The notes: generated from the sequence alone by a model not told the origin. Positions 1 to 11,213 are shown, counted from the first letter of the stretch. The stretch is 64,000 nucleotides of DNA from Apostichopus japonicus (GCF_037975245.1 NC_092568.1:41779631-41843630), one strand, 5' to 3'. Numbers and translations: made by a program.

Positions 1-49
1 TCATTTACGTGCAAGCTTCATAAGTTTGGTCAAATTTTCACTGATCTGT

Positions 50-1285
50 AGAGCGGGAGTCCAGAGGGTTTGGTTAGCTGGGAAGGTAACCAATTGCCTG
101 GTACATCACAATGTTCACAATGCATTCCTGTATATGAAACCTGACGACTGGCAAACCGACTGTGGTGGGTGTGGCTGGGAGAGCAATTTTAAAGTCACCT
201 AATAGCTAACCTAGATCAGCTTTCATGGTAACCACATCAAAGTAAGAACAATGTGTCAGGTATGGCCCCAAGAGCAACAAATGGCCATCGCCAGTAATTA
301 TTGGTGGTGGGGTACCCCTGCCAGTGATCAACAATTGACCCCTCACGGCTGACCTAGGTCAGCTCATGAGGTAACCACTTGAAACCTACTGGAAAATGTT
401 GGTTAGGACTTCAGATACAAGGGATGGGCATTGCCAGTAATTTTTATTGGTGGGGTACCCCTGCCAGTAGACCCCCAATATGCCCATCCCCTCATTGACC
501 TAGGTGAGCTCATGATTTGACCAGTTGAAACCTACAGGAAAATGATAAGTATCACTTCATATGTAAGGATGGGCATTTCCAGTATTTTATATTGGTGGGC
601 CACCACTGCCAGAGTCCGCCCATCCCTTACATATAGAATCCTGTCAATCATTTTCCAGTAGTTTTCAACTGGTTAAATCATGAGCTGACCTAGATCAATG
701 AGGGGATGGGCATTTTGGGGGTCTACTGGCAGGGTTACCCCACCAATATAAATTACTGGAAATGCCCATCCCTTACATATAGAGTCCTGCCAATCATTTT
801 ACAGTAGTCTTCAACTGGTTACCTCATGAGCTAATCTAGGTCAATGGGGATGGGCATTTTGGGGGTCTACTGGCAGGGGTACCCCACCAATAAAAATTAC
901 TGGCAATGCCCATCAGTTGTATCTGAAGTCCTAACCAACATTTTCCAGTAGGTTTCAAGTGGTTACCTCATGAGCTGACCTAGGTCAGCCTTGAGGGGTC
1001 AATTATAGATCACTGGCAGGGGTACCCCACCACCAATAATTACTGGCAATGGCCATTTGTTGCTCTTGGGGCCATACCTGACACATTGTACTTACTTTGA
1101 TGTGTTACCATGAAAACTAATCTAGGTTAGCTATCAGGTGACTTTAAAATTGCTCTCCCAGCCACACCCACCACAGTCGGTTTGCCAGTCGTCTGGTTTC
1201 ATATACAGGAATGCACTGTGAACATTGTGATGTACCAGGCAATTGGTTACCTTCCCAGCTAACCAAACCCTCTGGGCTCCCGGTC
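50..1285. repeat. Large imperfect inverted repeat built from ~145-bp units
   Basis: The sequence near 56-260 returns as its reverse complement near 1085-1282, for example the stretch from 'cagagggtttggttagctgg' and its complement ending at about 1278. Inside, units of roughly 145 bp contain a 'ggggtacccctgccagt' core. They run in one orientation on the left (about 284-570) and in the opposite orientation on the right (about 617-1050). The right arm has one unit more, so the fold is asymmetric. It looks like a foldback-type mobile element or an inverted minisatellite. No transposase and no clear target duplication were seen. Open frames inside it, such as 1134-1358 on the minus strand, are by-products of the repeat. 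Confidence 0.75.
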
Positions 1286-1914
1286 TATTGGGATCATTAT
1301 TAACATGATTAACATAATTATTAAGCTTTGAAAAATAACTTGGTGTTATGCTGTGCAAAGCTAATAATTATTTGGTAAAGCTGCTATTCCTGGCTTATAA
1401 TTTGAGGGACCTAGATTTAAATGTATACCTCCCAATATGTTATAAAATTTTAATGTAAATGTATGTTTATGATAATGTGAGTTATCATGTGCTATATCTG
1501 TATCTGTGCTTACACGTATATCATATTTTCTGTTCACAGGTCAATAATGGTGCAGATTTTGGCTTCCTGAAGACAAGTGGGAGGCCATTTGTAGTTAAGA
1601 GAAACACTCTTTGTTCGTGAAGACTTAACTGGTGTCGATTTGGGGTACCACTTTAAAACGAAAGTCATGAGGAACCCTTGCCCAAGATTCAACTTTGCAT
1701 TATTGTGCAGTGCTATACTTTTGCGATTCATGTTTGATCCATTAACTTGTCTTAACTTTGTTGGAATAAAATCAGATTTTCAGATTTTTGTTTACAGTGA
1801 TGTCTTCTCTATCTGTCCAAAGTCAGCCTTTGTAGACATCAGAAGTTTTATCAGAAATAAATACTGCCAACGTACACATTATTTGTGTTTCTTCTGCTCT
1901 CTTTTCTTTCAGTG

Positions 1915-2292
1915 ATTCTAGTCAGTGAAACTAGTCGGGTTTAATTCTTTCAGTGATTCTAGTCAGTGCAACTAGTCAGTCGATACCGACTAAGAAAGGT
2001 TAGTCGGGAGAGGCACCATCCTGACTAATGTAAAACCTGCTATAAACTAGTCGGTGGCTCATATAAATTAGTCGGTAAAGACCGACTGATGTCACCAACT
2101 AATGTAACTGACTAATATACATTTACCGACTAAGAAATTGTTGATCGACAAAGCTGACGGACTAAGATGACAGACTAAGAAATCCAACTGACTAAGGAAT
2201 AAATTAGTCGGTATAGCAACTGACTAAGGCTATGTTAGTCGGGAGAGGCACCAGATGGACTAACGTTATGTTAGTCGGTGAACCAATTTAAG
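1915..2292. repeat. Cluster of TTAGTCGG / CCGACTAA short repeats
   Basis: About 18 copies of an 8-bp word (ttagtcgg and variants such as tagtcag, plus the complement ccgactaa or gactaa) lie within about 370 bp in both orientations. The longer string 'gttagtcgggagaggcacca' occurs twice, near 2009 and 2238. The block ends abruptly on both sides. It could be a short non-autonomous transposon with subterminal repeats. No coding potential is seen, and I do not recognise the family. Confidence 0.55.
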
Positions 2293-2467
2293 TTTTGTGT
2301 GTACGAGACTATCGTACTTTTAATATTTGGCTACGTAACATCTCAATCATATTTTCGTTGTGCGTTTAATTTCATATTATTTTTGTAAAAATCCTATATA
2401 TGGTATCACTTGGGTTTTCGTGTTTATAAAATTGATCAATAGAATCTGTGTTATTTTGTAACACTAG

Positions 2468-2601
2468 ATAGATGGAGAGACCCCAAAACACGTGACCGAA
2501 TATTACTTCAAGAGGTGCTTTTCGGGAGATTCCATCAACCGTTTGGCGATAAAACCATATTACTTCTTATTGGTTCTTTCTTATCATACGAAATAGGACA
2601 G
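2468..2601 (+). pseudogene. Decayed GABA-B-like receptor exon (ECL2-TM5), pseudogene copy
   Basis: This stretch matches the exon at 31806-31952 of the intact receptor almost base for base in places ('cacgtgaccgaatattactt', 'ttcttatcatacgaaatagg'). It is 134 bp long instead of 147, because about 13 bp are missing around 2530-2545, so the frame is lost. The upstream splice acceptor is still cactag and the donor still GTGGAA. It is the most 5' recognisable exon of a dead receptor copy. Earlier exons are not found between 1 and 2450. Confidence 0.8.
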
Positions 2602-3087
2602 GTGGAAACTATCTCTTTAATCTATAATAGTTAACTTCTGAAGAAAATGTAAATTATTATGAGAAAAAAATAGAAGACGAACGACAAGGCAGTGGTGAGG
2701 AAGGGAAAGAGGAAGGTGACGAAGAAGGGAGAGGAATGGGAAGAGGAAGGGCGATTTCATTGCGAGTTTAGAAGACACAAACACCAATATATTATATGTC
2801 ATATTATATAAAATATTATATTTGCCTAAGAGAAAGAAAATAAAGATATTCGGCGAGATAGCATTCTTTATTCAACTGTAACATTATAAAGGACTCCGAC
2901 CTACATCTCCCCATTTTCTGTTTACTTTTATCTGGTCTCTGAAGGTCCATGTGAACTCAACTGGAGAGAATAAGCAGATCGTCATCTGCGTATATCACAT
3001 CATTTTATTTGGTGTGTGTGGTCTCATCTTGACATTCCGACTCAAGAACACTACCACTGAGACCTTTATATTCACATCCTCCCTGAT

Positions 3088-4174
3088 CAGGCGCGGCGGA
3101 ACGGAAAAAATTATTGGGGGGGCTAATGTGTGGAGACTATCTAAGCGGAGCGCCACCATTGGTTGGCGCGGAGCGTACAAGAAAATTTTGGGTTTTTCAA
3201 ACCCCCAGATGGCCGGAAACGGCACTTTCCGAGTGTTTTATGCTGCGAATACCTAGCCCTAAAATATGGGTCTCAAGCCTGCAATTTCTCAGATTGCACG
3301 TAGAAGTCTCTAAAAACATTGTAATTTGTATATTCGATGGTTTTTTTTAAGAGAGTAGCTATTACTCGTAGTGTACTCGCAAAGATGTTTTTGAGTGTAG
3401 TAAGGGCAGTGGCGGAGCTAGAGTATTGGTCAGGGAGGGCAAGAATGGTCTGTAGGGGCGCTTTCGACACTATCTAAGCGGAGCGCCACCACAGGTTGGC
3501 GCGGAGCGTACAGAAAATTTTTGAGTAAAGATACTCCCTAGATTGCAGGAAATGACCCTTTCCGGGGCCTTGCTAATTTGCAGATAAACGGAGAATAAAT
3601 AGGTGTCGTCGCCATTTTGTCGGAAAATTACACCAACAGAATATGACAAATGTCAATAGGTATATGAGAGCGCAATAAAATAGTCAAAAATCGCGAATAA
3701 GTAAAAAGTAGTGAAAAGCTGAAAAGGGCGCCAGCAGTCCATTTGAGTCCGTCAGGGGGGGGGGGGGGCATCCGCCCCTGACTGTATATATGGACGCTCC
3801 GCCACTAAGTAAGGGGATATTGGAGAACTGGCTGAAATGAGGCAAGTCATTGGCCTAAGACGAAGTTGTGTTACGCTTACCGGTACTCACACTCACTGCT
3901 TCCACTTTTCACGGGGCGTGAAGACGCGGTTGGGGTGACAATGTGGTCTATAGCCAGGGGACGGGCCGAGGGTGCCCCAGCAATTACTAAAATTATTACA
4001 CCTATAGAGTATACGTGTGCATCGGACAGATCGACAAGTATGCATTGAAAAATGGGCAGATGCACGTTTCGGAGCCTTGGTAAATATTGGGGGGCTTATC
4101 ATGCATTTGCCCCCTCAACTTTTTTATTGGGGGGGGGCTGAGCCCCCCAAGCCCCCCCGGTTCCGCCGCCACTG
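3088..4174. mobile_element. hAT-like non-autonomous DNA transposon inserted in an exon
   Basis: Ends are CAGGCGCGGCGGAAC... and ...GTTCCGCCGCCACTG, an imperfect terminal inverted repeat. It is flanked by tccctgat (3080-3087) and gccctgat (4175-4182), an 8-bp target duplication with one mismatch, as in the hAT superfamily. A second element (3407-3807) is nested inside. Sequence near 3136-3180 resembles sequence near 3467-3515 within the nested element, so the two are related. No transposase is encoded. The short open frames here are not supported as genes. Confidence 0.8.
3407..3807. mobile_element. Nested hAT-like MITE (401 bp)
   Basis: Begins CAGTGGCGGAGC and ends GCTCCGCCACTA, flanked by a perfect 8-bp duplication AGTAAGGG (3399-3406 and 3808-3815). 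A diverged copy lies in the opposite orientation at 13083-13470. It is non-coding and contains a run of about 15 G near 3755. Confidence 0.85.
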
Positions 4175-4528
4175 GCCCTGATTATCTCCTGCACCACATT
4201 TACCATCCTGATCCTGTATTTACCAAAGGTCAGTGACACCACTAAATGTATATTGATCTAGATTAGTAGGAACTTATTTACTGGTCTAATTATAATAATA
4301 GTAATAATTAACGCCAACGACACTGTACCATGTATGACTGACCCTTTACCTCATTCCAATGTTTACAGTAAGTAATGTAAAGAGATAACATAATATGGTT
4401 GTTTGGCAAACTACTCATGCTTTAGTCAAATGCACATAACTTTGTTAGGTTTTCCACATCCTTTCAATATGTTGAAGCTAATACACCACAGGATAGAATG
4501 CATGGATAACTATCATTACTTTTTGCAG

Positions 4529-4614
4529 ATACTCCATCTCATAAAAGGGCAGATCAATGATGAATCCGAGTCAGACGAAAACAACGGCCGCCCTTAAGTT
4601 CACATATGACATTG
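4529..4614 (+). pseudogene. GABA-B-like receptor cytoplasmic linker exon (pseudogene)
   Basis: The acceptor ttttgcag precedes the exon, and a GTAAGC donor follows at 4615. The beginning reads ILHLIK, against VIRIIK in the intact gene at 33162-33248. Length is 86 bp instead of 87, so one base has been lost and the frame shifts before the conserved RPP. It is the third recognisable exon of the dead receptor copy, in the correct order. Confidence 0.65.
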
Positions 4615-5120
4615 GTAAGCCAGAGAAGGATTCAATAGTTCGGACGGGTATCTCTGAATCTTACATTAGCAACATATTTAGACAAAGGGAACTGATGGCA
4701 ATTATGAAGTGGGTTTTTGGGGTAGGACGGGGGGGGGGGGGTCCCGATACACAGGAGGGTAAGGGGTTCAATACATACTCAATTAAACCGTCTGTTTAAC
4801 TAAGACAAACATTATAGGAATCCATTACGGTTGCTTGATATTAAATTTTAATTAAGCTGTGCACAGTTTAATTAAGAGTTATCATCGATCAATTAAATCC
4901 CTCTCCATCATTGGTATGAGTACAAGGATTTACGACTCATCTTAAAAATTAGCATTAGGTTAGCTTTAAGAAACGTCTACATACAAATACTACATTATTT
5001 ACGTCCTAAGTCTCGTTTTGTAAAACTCTTTTCATTCATACATGAATGTTATCACACGTTTGAATTTTTATTTCCAGAGCGTGCAAGTGGTCCTTAACAA
5101 ATCGAAAGGCATAAACATCT

Positions 5121-6208
5121 TGTTACGTTGGAATGCGAGAGGTCTCGATAACTAATTTTAACGAGACACAAGCCTGGGTTCGTTTCCGTAAGGAACACAG
5201 ACAAATTGATGAGTCTAGAGATTTTAAATGAAACGTAAACTATATTGAACAATGGATTTCGAACCAACAACAACAAGTGGTAATTACAAATATATAGAAA
5301 ATTACTCACAAACTTAACAAGATAGGATACACTTTAAAACACGATGGTCTCTTCCAACGGCGATATCCCTCAGCGGCCACGACCTTGATGACGACGATTC
5401 TTGGTCCGTTGTACCGCGAAATTCACTGGTCCTCGACGAAGTTTCTCGCGATCCCAGAAACAGCAGTCACCTTCTTTCCGGCGATGCTCCAAAATAGAAG
5501 ACGGACTTCCAGCCACAATAGAGTGAAGCACAAGTCGAACTTCTCGCCGACTAAATATTATTACCAGAGTCAGTCCAAAATCAGCTTTATAGCCACCAAC
5601 TCCTGGCGTAACGAACTTCCTCAACGGAGACAGAAATTCTTCACCTTCTCCGAAATAAAGACTGGAAAACTGTATTTTCACAGCAAAGTCCTCTTCAAAC
5701 TTCTGAATGGAAGTGTAGAATCAATCTTGGTATCGATATCTCAATCCTTCAGAAACTACTGGTAGTTGAGCACTGACGATATATAGTAGAATGGTATAAT
5801 AAGTGTCGTCGCTTGTATTCGTTCAGAAACTGAGAAACTCTCCGATCTGGGCGGGCTTTTATACGATTCGCCATGTCAAGAATCATCTAGATCTTTCTCG
5901 ATTCACCTGACCCAGTTTCTCTATTCTTGGAAGTCCTTTGCATATCTCGCGTACGTTCCAGAGAATCCACGAAAATGTGTGCACACCGCAACGGGACTTC
6001 ACGTAAACCGACGTTAACCCGAGACCAGCGCGTCATCATAAGGAATATACCAGAACAATCGTGTATTATAACATTGTGACACGGTAAACCGACCTAATTT
6101 CTCAAATACTGATTTATCACGTAGGCAATTTCAATTACTCTCCACATTATAACATTAGGTTTCTCACTAGCAGTGACTAGCGTTAGGCTACAATGGGCCC
6201 TCGTAACA
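5121..6208 (-). repeat. 3' LTR of the Gmr1-like element
   Basis: 1088 bp, almost identical to 11235-12322. A TATA-like box (ATAAAA on the minus strand) lies at 5857-5862, about 350 bases into the LTR. Open frames of 103 and 126 codons inside the LTR recur unchanged in the other LTR and do not resemble proteins. Confidence 0.93.
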
Positions 6209-6217
6209 CCCTCCCCT
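6209..6217 (-). other. Polypurine tract of the Gmr1-like element
   Basis: AGGGGAGGG on the minus strand, directly abutting the 3' LTR. This is the expected primer position for plus-strand DNA synthesis. Confidence 0.75.
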
Positions 6218-6420
6218 GTAATGAAAACTTTCTTATCTCTTACATTCTGCTATATCTTATCACATACTATACCAAAAAATATGAACTTTGTTACACTTGA
6301 ACAAATTTTCGTTAAACATTCATCAAACAACTTTTAAGTTATGCATAATAAATAATTCTGAGTGTTCTTTATACACATGCATAGTGACATTATCTTTGTC
6401 TTGTCATATATACAATAAAT

Positions 6421-9207
6421 TTATGTGAATCTGGACAAAGCATCTGCCATCACATTGTCTTTTCCTTTTATGTGTCTCACATCAAGATTGTACTCTTGTA
6501 AAGTTAAACTCCATCTCATTAATCTTTGATTCTTATTCTTCATTCTATGTATGAAAGTGAGAGGATTATGATCAGTGAACACAAGCACAGGGTAGACAGT
6601 AGTATGCAAATATACATCGAAAAGGTGCAGTGATAACAAGAGTGCAAGACATTCCTTTTCAATAGTTGAATAATTTCTCTGGTGCTTATCAAACTTCTTT
6701 GAATAATAGCATATTGGGTGGTCAACTTGATCTTCGCCCTCTTGCAATACAGCACTGCCACATTCTATGTCACTAGCATCGACAGCCAATTTGAATTGCT
6801 TATGAAAGTTGGGTGCGGCAAGTATTGGTGAACCCATGAGGATCGACTTAATCTTGTGGAAGGCACGTTCACATTCAGCCGTCCAACGGAATGTAACATT
6901 CTTCTTCAATAAGTCCGTTAGTGGACTAGCAATGTCCGAGAAGTTCGGACAGAACTTCCTATAATATCCGACCATACCCAAGAATCTCATACGAGCCTTC
7001 CCGTTTGTAGGTGCTGGATATTGCTCTATTGCCTCCACTTTGGCCTTCAGTGGTTTGACTTGACCTTGACCTACGACATGTCCTAAGTAAGTCACTGAGG
7101 CATGGCAAAACTCACTCTTAGTCAAATTAACAGTCAACTTCGCCTCAGACAGTTTCTGAAACAACTGTCGAAGTTGACTCATGTGTTGCTCCCATGTTTG
7201 ACTGTATACAATCAAGTCATCGACATAGGCTTCACAACCATCTATTTCCATTACAATTTGATTAACCATCCTTTGAAATGTTGCAGGAGCATTCTTTAAT
7301 CCGAAAGGCATAACTTTGCATTGATATAAGCCAAATGGCGTACAAAATGCAGTGATCTCTTTAGCATTCAGAAGGTCGAATTTACTCACAAATTTAGCGT
7401 TTCCAATTTTGTCAATGCAATCATCAATTCTAGGTATGGGATATGAGTCAGTCTTTGATTTTTCATTGACTGCTCTCATATCCGCCACAAGTCTATATGT
7501 ACCATCTGGTTTCGGTATCAGAATACATGGTGAACTCCATTCACTACTACTTGGCTCTATTATATCATTATCTAACATATAATTTATCTCTTTCTTGAGA
7601 TGTTTCATTTTCAATGGATTCACACGGTACGGATGTTGTTTGATGGGCGTGGTGTCACCAACATCAATGTCATGAAACGCAGCGTTTGTTCTCGATGGTG
7701 TGTCGGGAGAGATATTCTGATAATATTTTACCAATTCTGTCATTTCAATTTGCTGCGTGCCAGATAAGTGGGAAAACTTTTGCTCCAAATTTCCAAGCAC
7801 ATCAGAGTTTTGTAGTTTTATACTATACTCTTTGTTTTTAATTCCGGCATTTGTGTCACTCGTCACATCAGGTTCAACATCCGTACCTTGGGTGACATCG
7901 GCATGCGTGGAAGAGCAGATAGGCTTTGGCACACTATCATCGTTTCTCTCTATGTACTTCTTTAACATATTAATATGACACAACTGTCTACTCTTACGCC
8001 TACTTGGTGTCTTGACCACATAATCTACGTCACCCATCTTCGACTCAACTTCATATGGGCCAAAATATCTAGCTTGTAATGGTTGGCCTTGAATTGGAAA
8101 TAATACCAAAACTTTATCTCCTGGTTGGAACACTCTATTCTTTGCATTTTTGTCATACCATTGTTTCATTTTGGCTTGACCTTGTTCCAAATTTTGTCTG
8201 GCTATTTCGTTTGCCCTATTAAGCCTATGCTTAAAGTTTGATACATAGTCCAACAAATTAGTGGTAGATGTTTCACTGAGCCACTTTTCCTTTAGGCGCT
8301 TTAACGGACCTCGAACTGTATGTCCGAACACTAGCTCAAATGGGCTAAATCCCAGCGTTTCTTGCACTGCTTCTCTAGCAGCAAACAACAACAAGTGCAC
8401 ACCCTCATCCCAGTCTTTCTGGAATTCAAGGCAGTACGTCCTGATCATATTTTTTAGGGTTTGGTGGAATCTCTCTAGAGCACCCTGTGATTCCGGATGA
8501 TACGCACTTGAAAGGTGCTGGTCTATCCCTAATTGATACATAACCTGCTGAAACAATCCGGAGGTGAAATTAGATCCTTGATCAGACTGAATACTTTTTG
8601 GAAGGCCAACCAGAGTGAAGAACTTTGTCAAGGCCTTCACAACTGTAGTTGCCTTAATATTCCTCAGCGGTATAGCTTCAGGAAAGCGAGTCGATGTACA
8701 CATGATGGTTAGGACATATTGATTGCCTGATTTCGTTTTAGGGAGAGGACCAACGCAATCTATAATGACTCTACTAAAAGGCTCATCAAAAGCAGGGATT
8801 GGTTTCAAAGGTGCAGGCGGTATTTTCTGGTTGGGCTTCCCAACCACCTGACATGTATGGCACGACCTACAGTAATCAGCCACATCACTCCTAATTTTGG
8901 GCCACCAAAAATGTTTTAGAATCCTATCACAGGTTTTCCTGACGCCTAAATGTCCTGCCATTGGACTGTCATGGGCCATGCTCATGACGTCACTGTGGTA
9001 CACCTTGGGTACAACAATTTGGTGCACCACTTGCCATTCCTCATCTGCAGGTGCATCTAGAGGTCGCCATTTTCTCATCACCACGCCATTTTGTTTGTAG
9101 AAGCAGACAGGGTTATCCTCCGCTTCTTGTGGGGTCACTGCCCCTTTAACTAAATCTATCAGTTCAGGGTCACGACTTTGTTCTAAAATCAATTTGTTGC
9201 GGCTCAA
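6421..9207 (-). pseudogene. Pol: integrase, reverse transcriptase and RNase H of the Gmr1-like element
   Basis: 928 codons. Integrase comes first: zinc finger H79, H86, C116, C119; catalytic D150, D209, E245 (D-x58-D-x35-E); then a GPY/F-type module near 383 (FGPYEVE). Reverse transcriptase follows at about 525-720, with LIPKPDGTYRLV, motif A KFDLL at 609-613 and the YVDD box at 661-664. RNase H runs from about 800, with D810, E850, D879 and D922, ending DALSR. About 11 residues usually found between motif A and the AKEI-x-AF stretch (the GYWQVPL region) are missing in frame near 7368, so the polymerase is probably inactive. The frame continues upstream through a TAA at 9250-9252 into the protease segment. 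Confidence 0.92.
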
Positions 9208-9249
9208 AGGATCTTCTTTTTCTACCTTTTGATTTTCTCCCGAACTACT

Positions 9250-9537
9250 TTATGTGTCATTCAACACCTTAAAAAATGTGTCTTCCAAATTGAAGACATC
9301 ACTCTGACAGCTCTCAGACTCCTCCACTTCCGAGGCTGCCTTTTTACTCATTGCCCTAGTCATTACACACGCAGGATATATTTCATCTTCCTCGTGGCTA
9401 CTAACATTAGAGGGCGTATATGTAACAATGGGATTAGGGAGAACCTTATCCCCTGCCAGGTCATTTCCAAGCATCATGGAAACACCTATTTTCGGCAATT
9501 CCGACATAACACCAACCAGCACTTGGCCGGACACCAA
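9250..9537 (-). pseudogene. C-terminal part of the retroelement protease and pol linker
   Basis: 95-codon segment in the same frame as the downstream integrase, but separated from it by a TAA stop at 9250-9252. It contains MLGNDLAGDKVLP, typical of the C-terminal part of gypsy proteases. It is in a different frame from the segment carrying the protease active site (9552-10160), so a shift lies near 9537-9552. Start codons here are not meaningful, since it would be made as part of a polyprotein. Confidence 0.75.
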
Positions 9538-9551
9538 ACCACACTCTAGGT

Positions 9552-10160
9552 TTACTCTAAGGGAACACTGATAATCTCCATCTTTATCCCATGGATTAAT
9601 TCACATGTTCCAGTCGAACTCTGTTCACCAAAGGGCAACGTTTCTTCTAAAATGAGCGACTGTGAACAACCTGTGTCCCTAAAAATCTTAATTTGTTGGG
9701 GCGAAAAATCATCACTAATTGATATGCTACCCTCCATAATAAATGGTTGGAATACCTTATTCACTTGGTTTTTAGCAAATTCCTTCTTTTGGGTTTCTTT
9801 GTCAATTCGATTCGAATTCCTCTGTGAATCAACATATCCAACTGTATTAGGAGGTGATTTTGAGGATCCCTCCTGTTTTCTTTGAGAATTTTGATTTTGC
9901 AGCAGATAACATTGTGACATGAGATGACCAGGTTTGTTACAATTATAGCAAGTAACTTGCTTTTTGAATCCACTCCCACTTGGTGGTTTCGTGTCCCCAG
10001 AATTCCATTTGCCGCTGTTTCCCTTTGAATCGGGTGTCCCTTTTACCTCTGTGTTTATTTTGGGTTTCTGGCTCCTAGCCTGGTAAAACTTATTTGGGCT
10101 CAGTTTGTGGGTCAGGGCATAGTCATCTGCTTTCCGTTGCCGCAGCATGCAAGGTGTCAA
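9552..10160 (-). pseudogene. Gag nucleocapsid zinc knuckle and protease active site
   Basis: 202-codon segment with a CCHC knuckle CYNCNKPGHLMSQC (C-x2-C-x4-H-x4-C, residues about 72-85) and a protease motif FRDTGCSQSLI (residues about 160-170) carrying the catalytic DTG. It overlaps the upstream gag frame by 38 bases in another frame. A programmed frameshift or a mutation could explain this. Sibling copies would tell which. Confidence 0.82.
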
Positions 10161-11085
10161 TCATTCTCTCATCAATATGAGTTTTGATGTCGGGGTGGAT
10201 ACATCTTTTAAATTCCTCAATCAGGAACAATTGTCGTAAGTTGACAAAATTCTCCCCTACATCCTTAGAGTGGAGCCACCTATCAAACATTTGCTCCTTT
10301 ATTCTGGCAAATTCTACATGTGTCTGATTATCATTTTTTCTAGCCCCCCTAAATTTCTGTCGGTATGCCTCTGGCACCAGCTCATAGGCTTTGAGGATCG
10401 CCTGCTTAACTTCATCGTAGTTTTCACTCTTTTCCATAGGGAGAGCCGAATACACTTCCCGTGCCTTCCCAACAAAACTACTCTGTAAAAGCAGCGTCCA
10501 CACCTCTTTCGGCCACTTCATATTCGCAGCCACATTTTCAAAGTGTCGAAAATATTTATCTACCTCTATTTCGGTACATTTCGGCACCAATTTAATGTAT
10601 CTCGAGGCATCAAAATATGGTTGTGATCGAGGAGCCAACGAGGAGGGTGATGAGTCAGATTCCGATTTATACTTTGCCTGAATTTCTAATTCCTTCAGGT
10701 GTGTTTCAGATTCGAGCCGTTTTAGTTCCAGTTCTTGTTCTTGCTTTTGCTGTTCTAATCTGATTTCTTGCTCTTGCTTTTGCTGTTCTAATCTGATTTC
10801 TTGCTCTAGTTTGATTTTTTCCATTTCGATTTCTAACTGTTTCAGCTGAACGGCGTCACCGCCGATTTCTGTCAGAATTTCCCCCTTTTCCCCCAAACAT
10901 GACTCATCAAGAATTTCTTCGTCAACTAATACATCGATCAACCCATTCTTTACAACTTGTTTCCTCGTTGCTTGCTTTACGCCTAAGCTATAATATTTGG
11001 CTAATGCCATCAAATCTGGCTTCTTTAGGCCATCAAATTTCTCCCAAGTTACATCTTTGAGAAATTCCTCTGGCTCGAACTCCAT
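10123..11085 (-). CDS. Gag with SCAN-like capsid domain (Gmr1-like element)
   Basis: 320 codons. Residues about 12-52 resemble a SAP-like segment (KKPDLMALAKYYSLGV). Residues 80-138 are a charged Glu/Gln/Lys coiled coil containing a directly repeated QEIRLEQQKQE unit. Residues about 160-315 are the capsid. The part from YRQKFRG (241-247) to the end (LFLIEEFKRCIHPDI) closely follows SCAN domains of vertebrate zinc-finger proteins, which are known to derive from the capsid of Gmr1-like elements. This is the first frame after the primer-binding site, and the ATG is at 11085. The nucleocapsid lies in the next frame. Confidence 0.85.
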   Translation of the reverse strand: MEFEPEEFLKDVTWEKFDGLKKPDLMALAKYYSLGVKQATRKQVVKNGLIDVLVDEEILDESCLGEKGEILTEIGGDAVQLKQLEIEMEKIKLEQEIRLEQQKQEQEIRLEQQKQEQELELKRLESETHLKELEIQAKYKSESDSSPSSLAPRSQPYFDASRYIKLVPKCTEIEVDKYFRHFENVAANMKWPKEVWTLLLQSSFVGKAREVYSALPMEKSENYDEVKQAILKAYELVPEAYRQKFRGARKNDNQTHVEFARIKEQMFDRWLHSKDVGENFVNLRQLFLIEEFKRCIHPDIKTHIDERMIDTLHAAATESR

Positions 11086-11145
11086 GTTCTCTCACGTTTT
11101 CTCTCTAGACAATTTCAGAAACAATAATTCTCACAAATGAATTCC

Positions 11146-11213
11146 CTTCAAACGGATAGGTCACAAATGTTGTAAACCTTTCAAACGGATAGGTCACAAA
11201 TGTTGTAAACCTT
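11146..11213 (-). repeat. 34-bp direct duplication in the retroelement leader
   Basis: The unit beginning ttcaaacggataggtcacaa occurs twice head to tail, starting at 11146 and 11180, between the primer-binding site and gag. It is a small leader duplication, perhaps specific to this copy. Confidence 0.8.

Larger units (their letters stand above)
2945..4228 (+). pseudogene. GABA-B-like receptor TM6-TM7 exon split by a transposon (pseudogene)
   Basis: Bases 2945-3087 encode the start of the last transmembrane exon (an 'HIILFGVCGLILTF'-like helix). Bases 4183-4228 encode its end ('CTTFTILILYLPK'), followed by a GTCAGT donor. Removing the insertion and one copy of its duplicated target leaves exactly 189 bp, the same length as the homologous exon at 32661-32849. 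The exon body was therefore intact when the transposon landed. The intact copies read CIYNII where this one reads CVYHII. Confidence 0.85.

Noticed and set aside
1134-1358. 74-codon open frame on the minus strand
   Set aside because: It falls within the inverted repeat and resembles no protein.
5370-5765. Two open frames of 103 and 126 codons on opposite strands
   Set aside because: They lie inside an LTR, recur unchanged at 11484-11879, and show no protein features.
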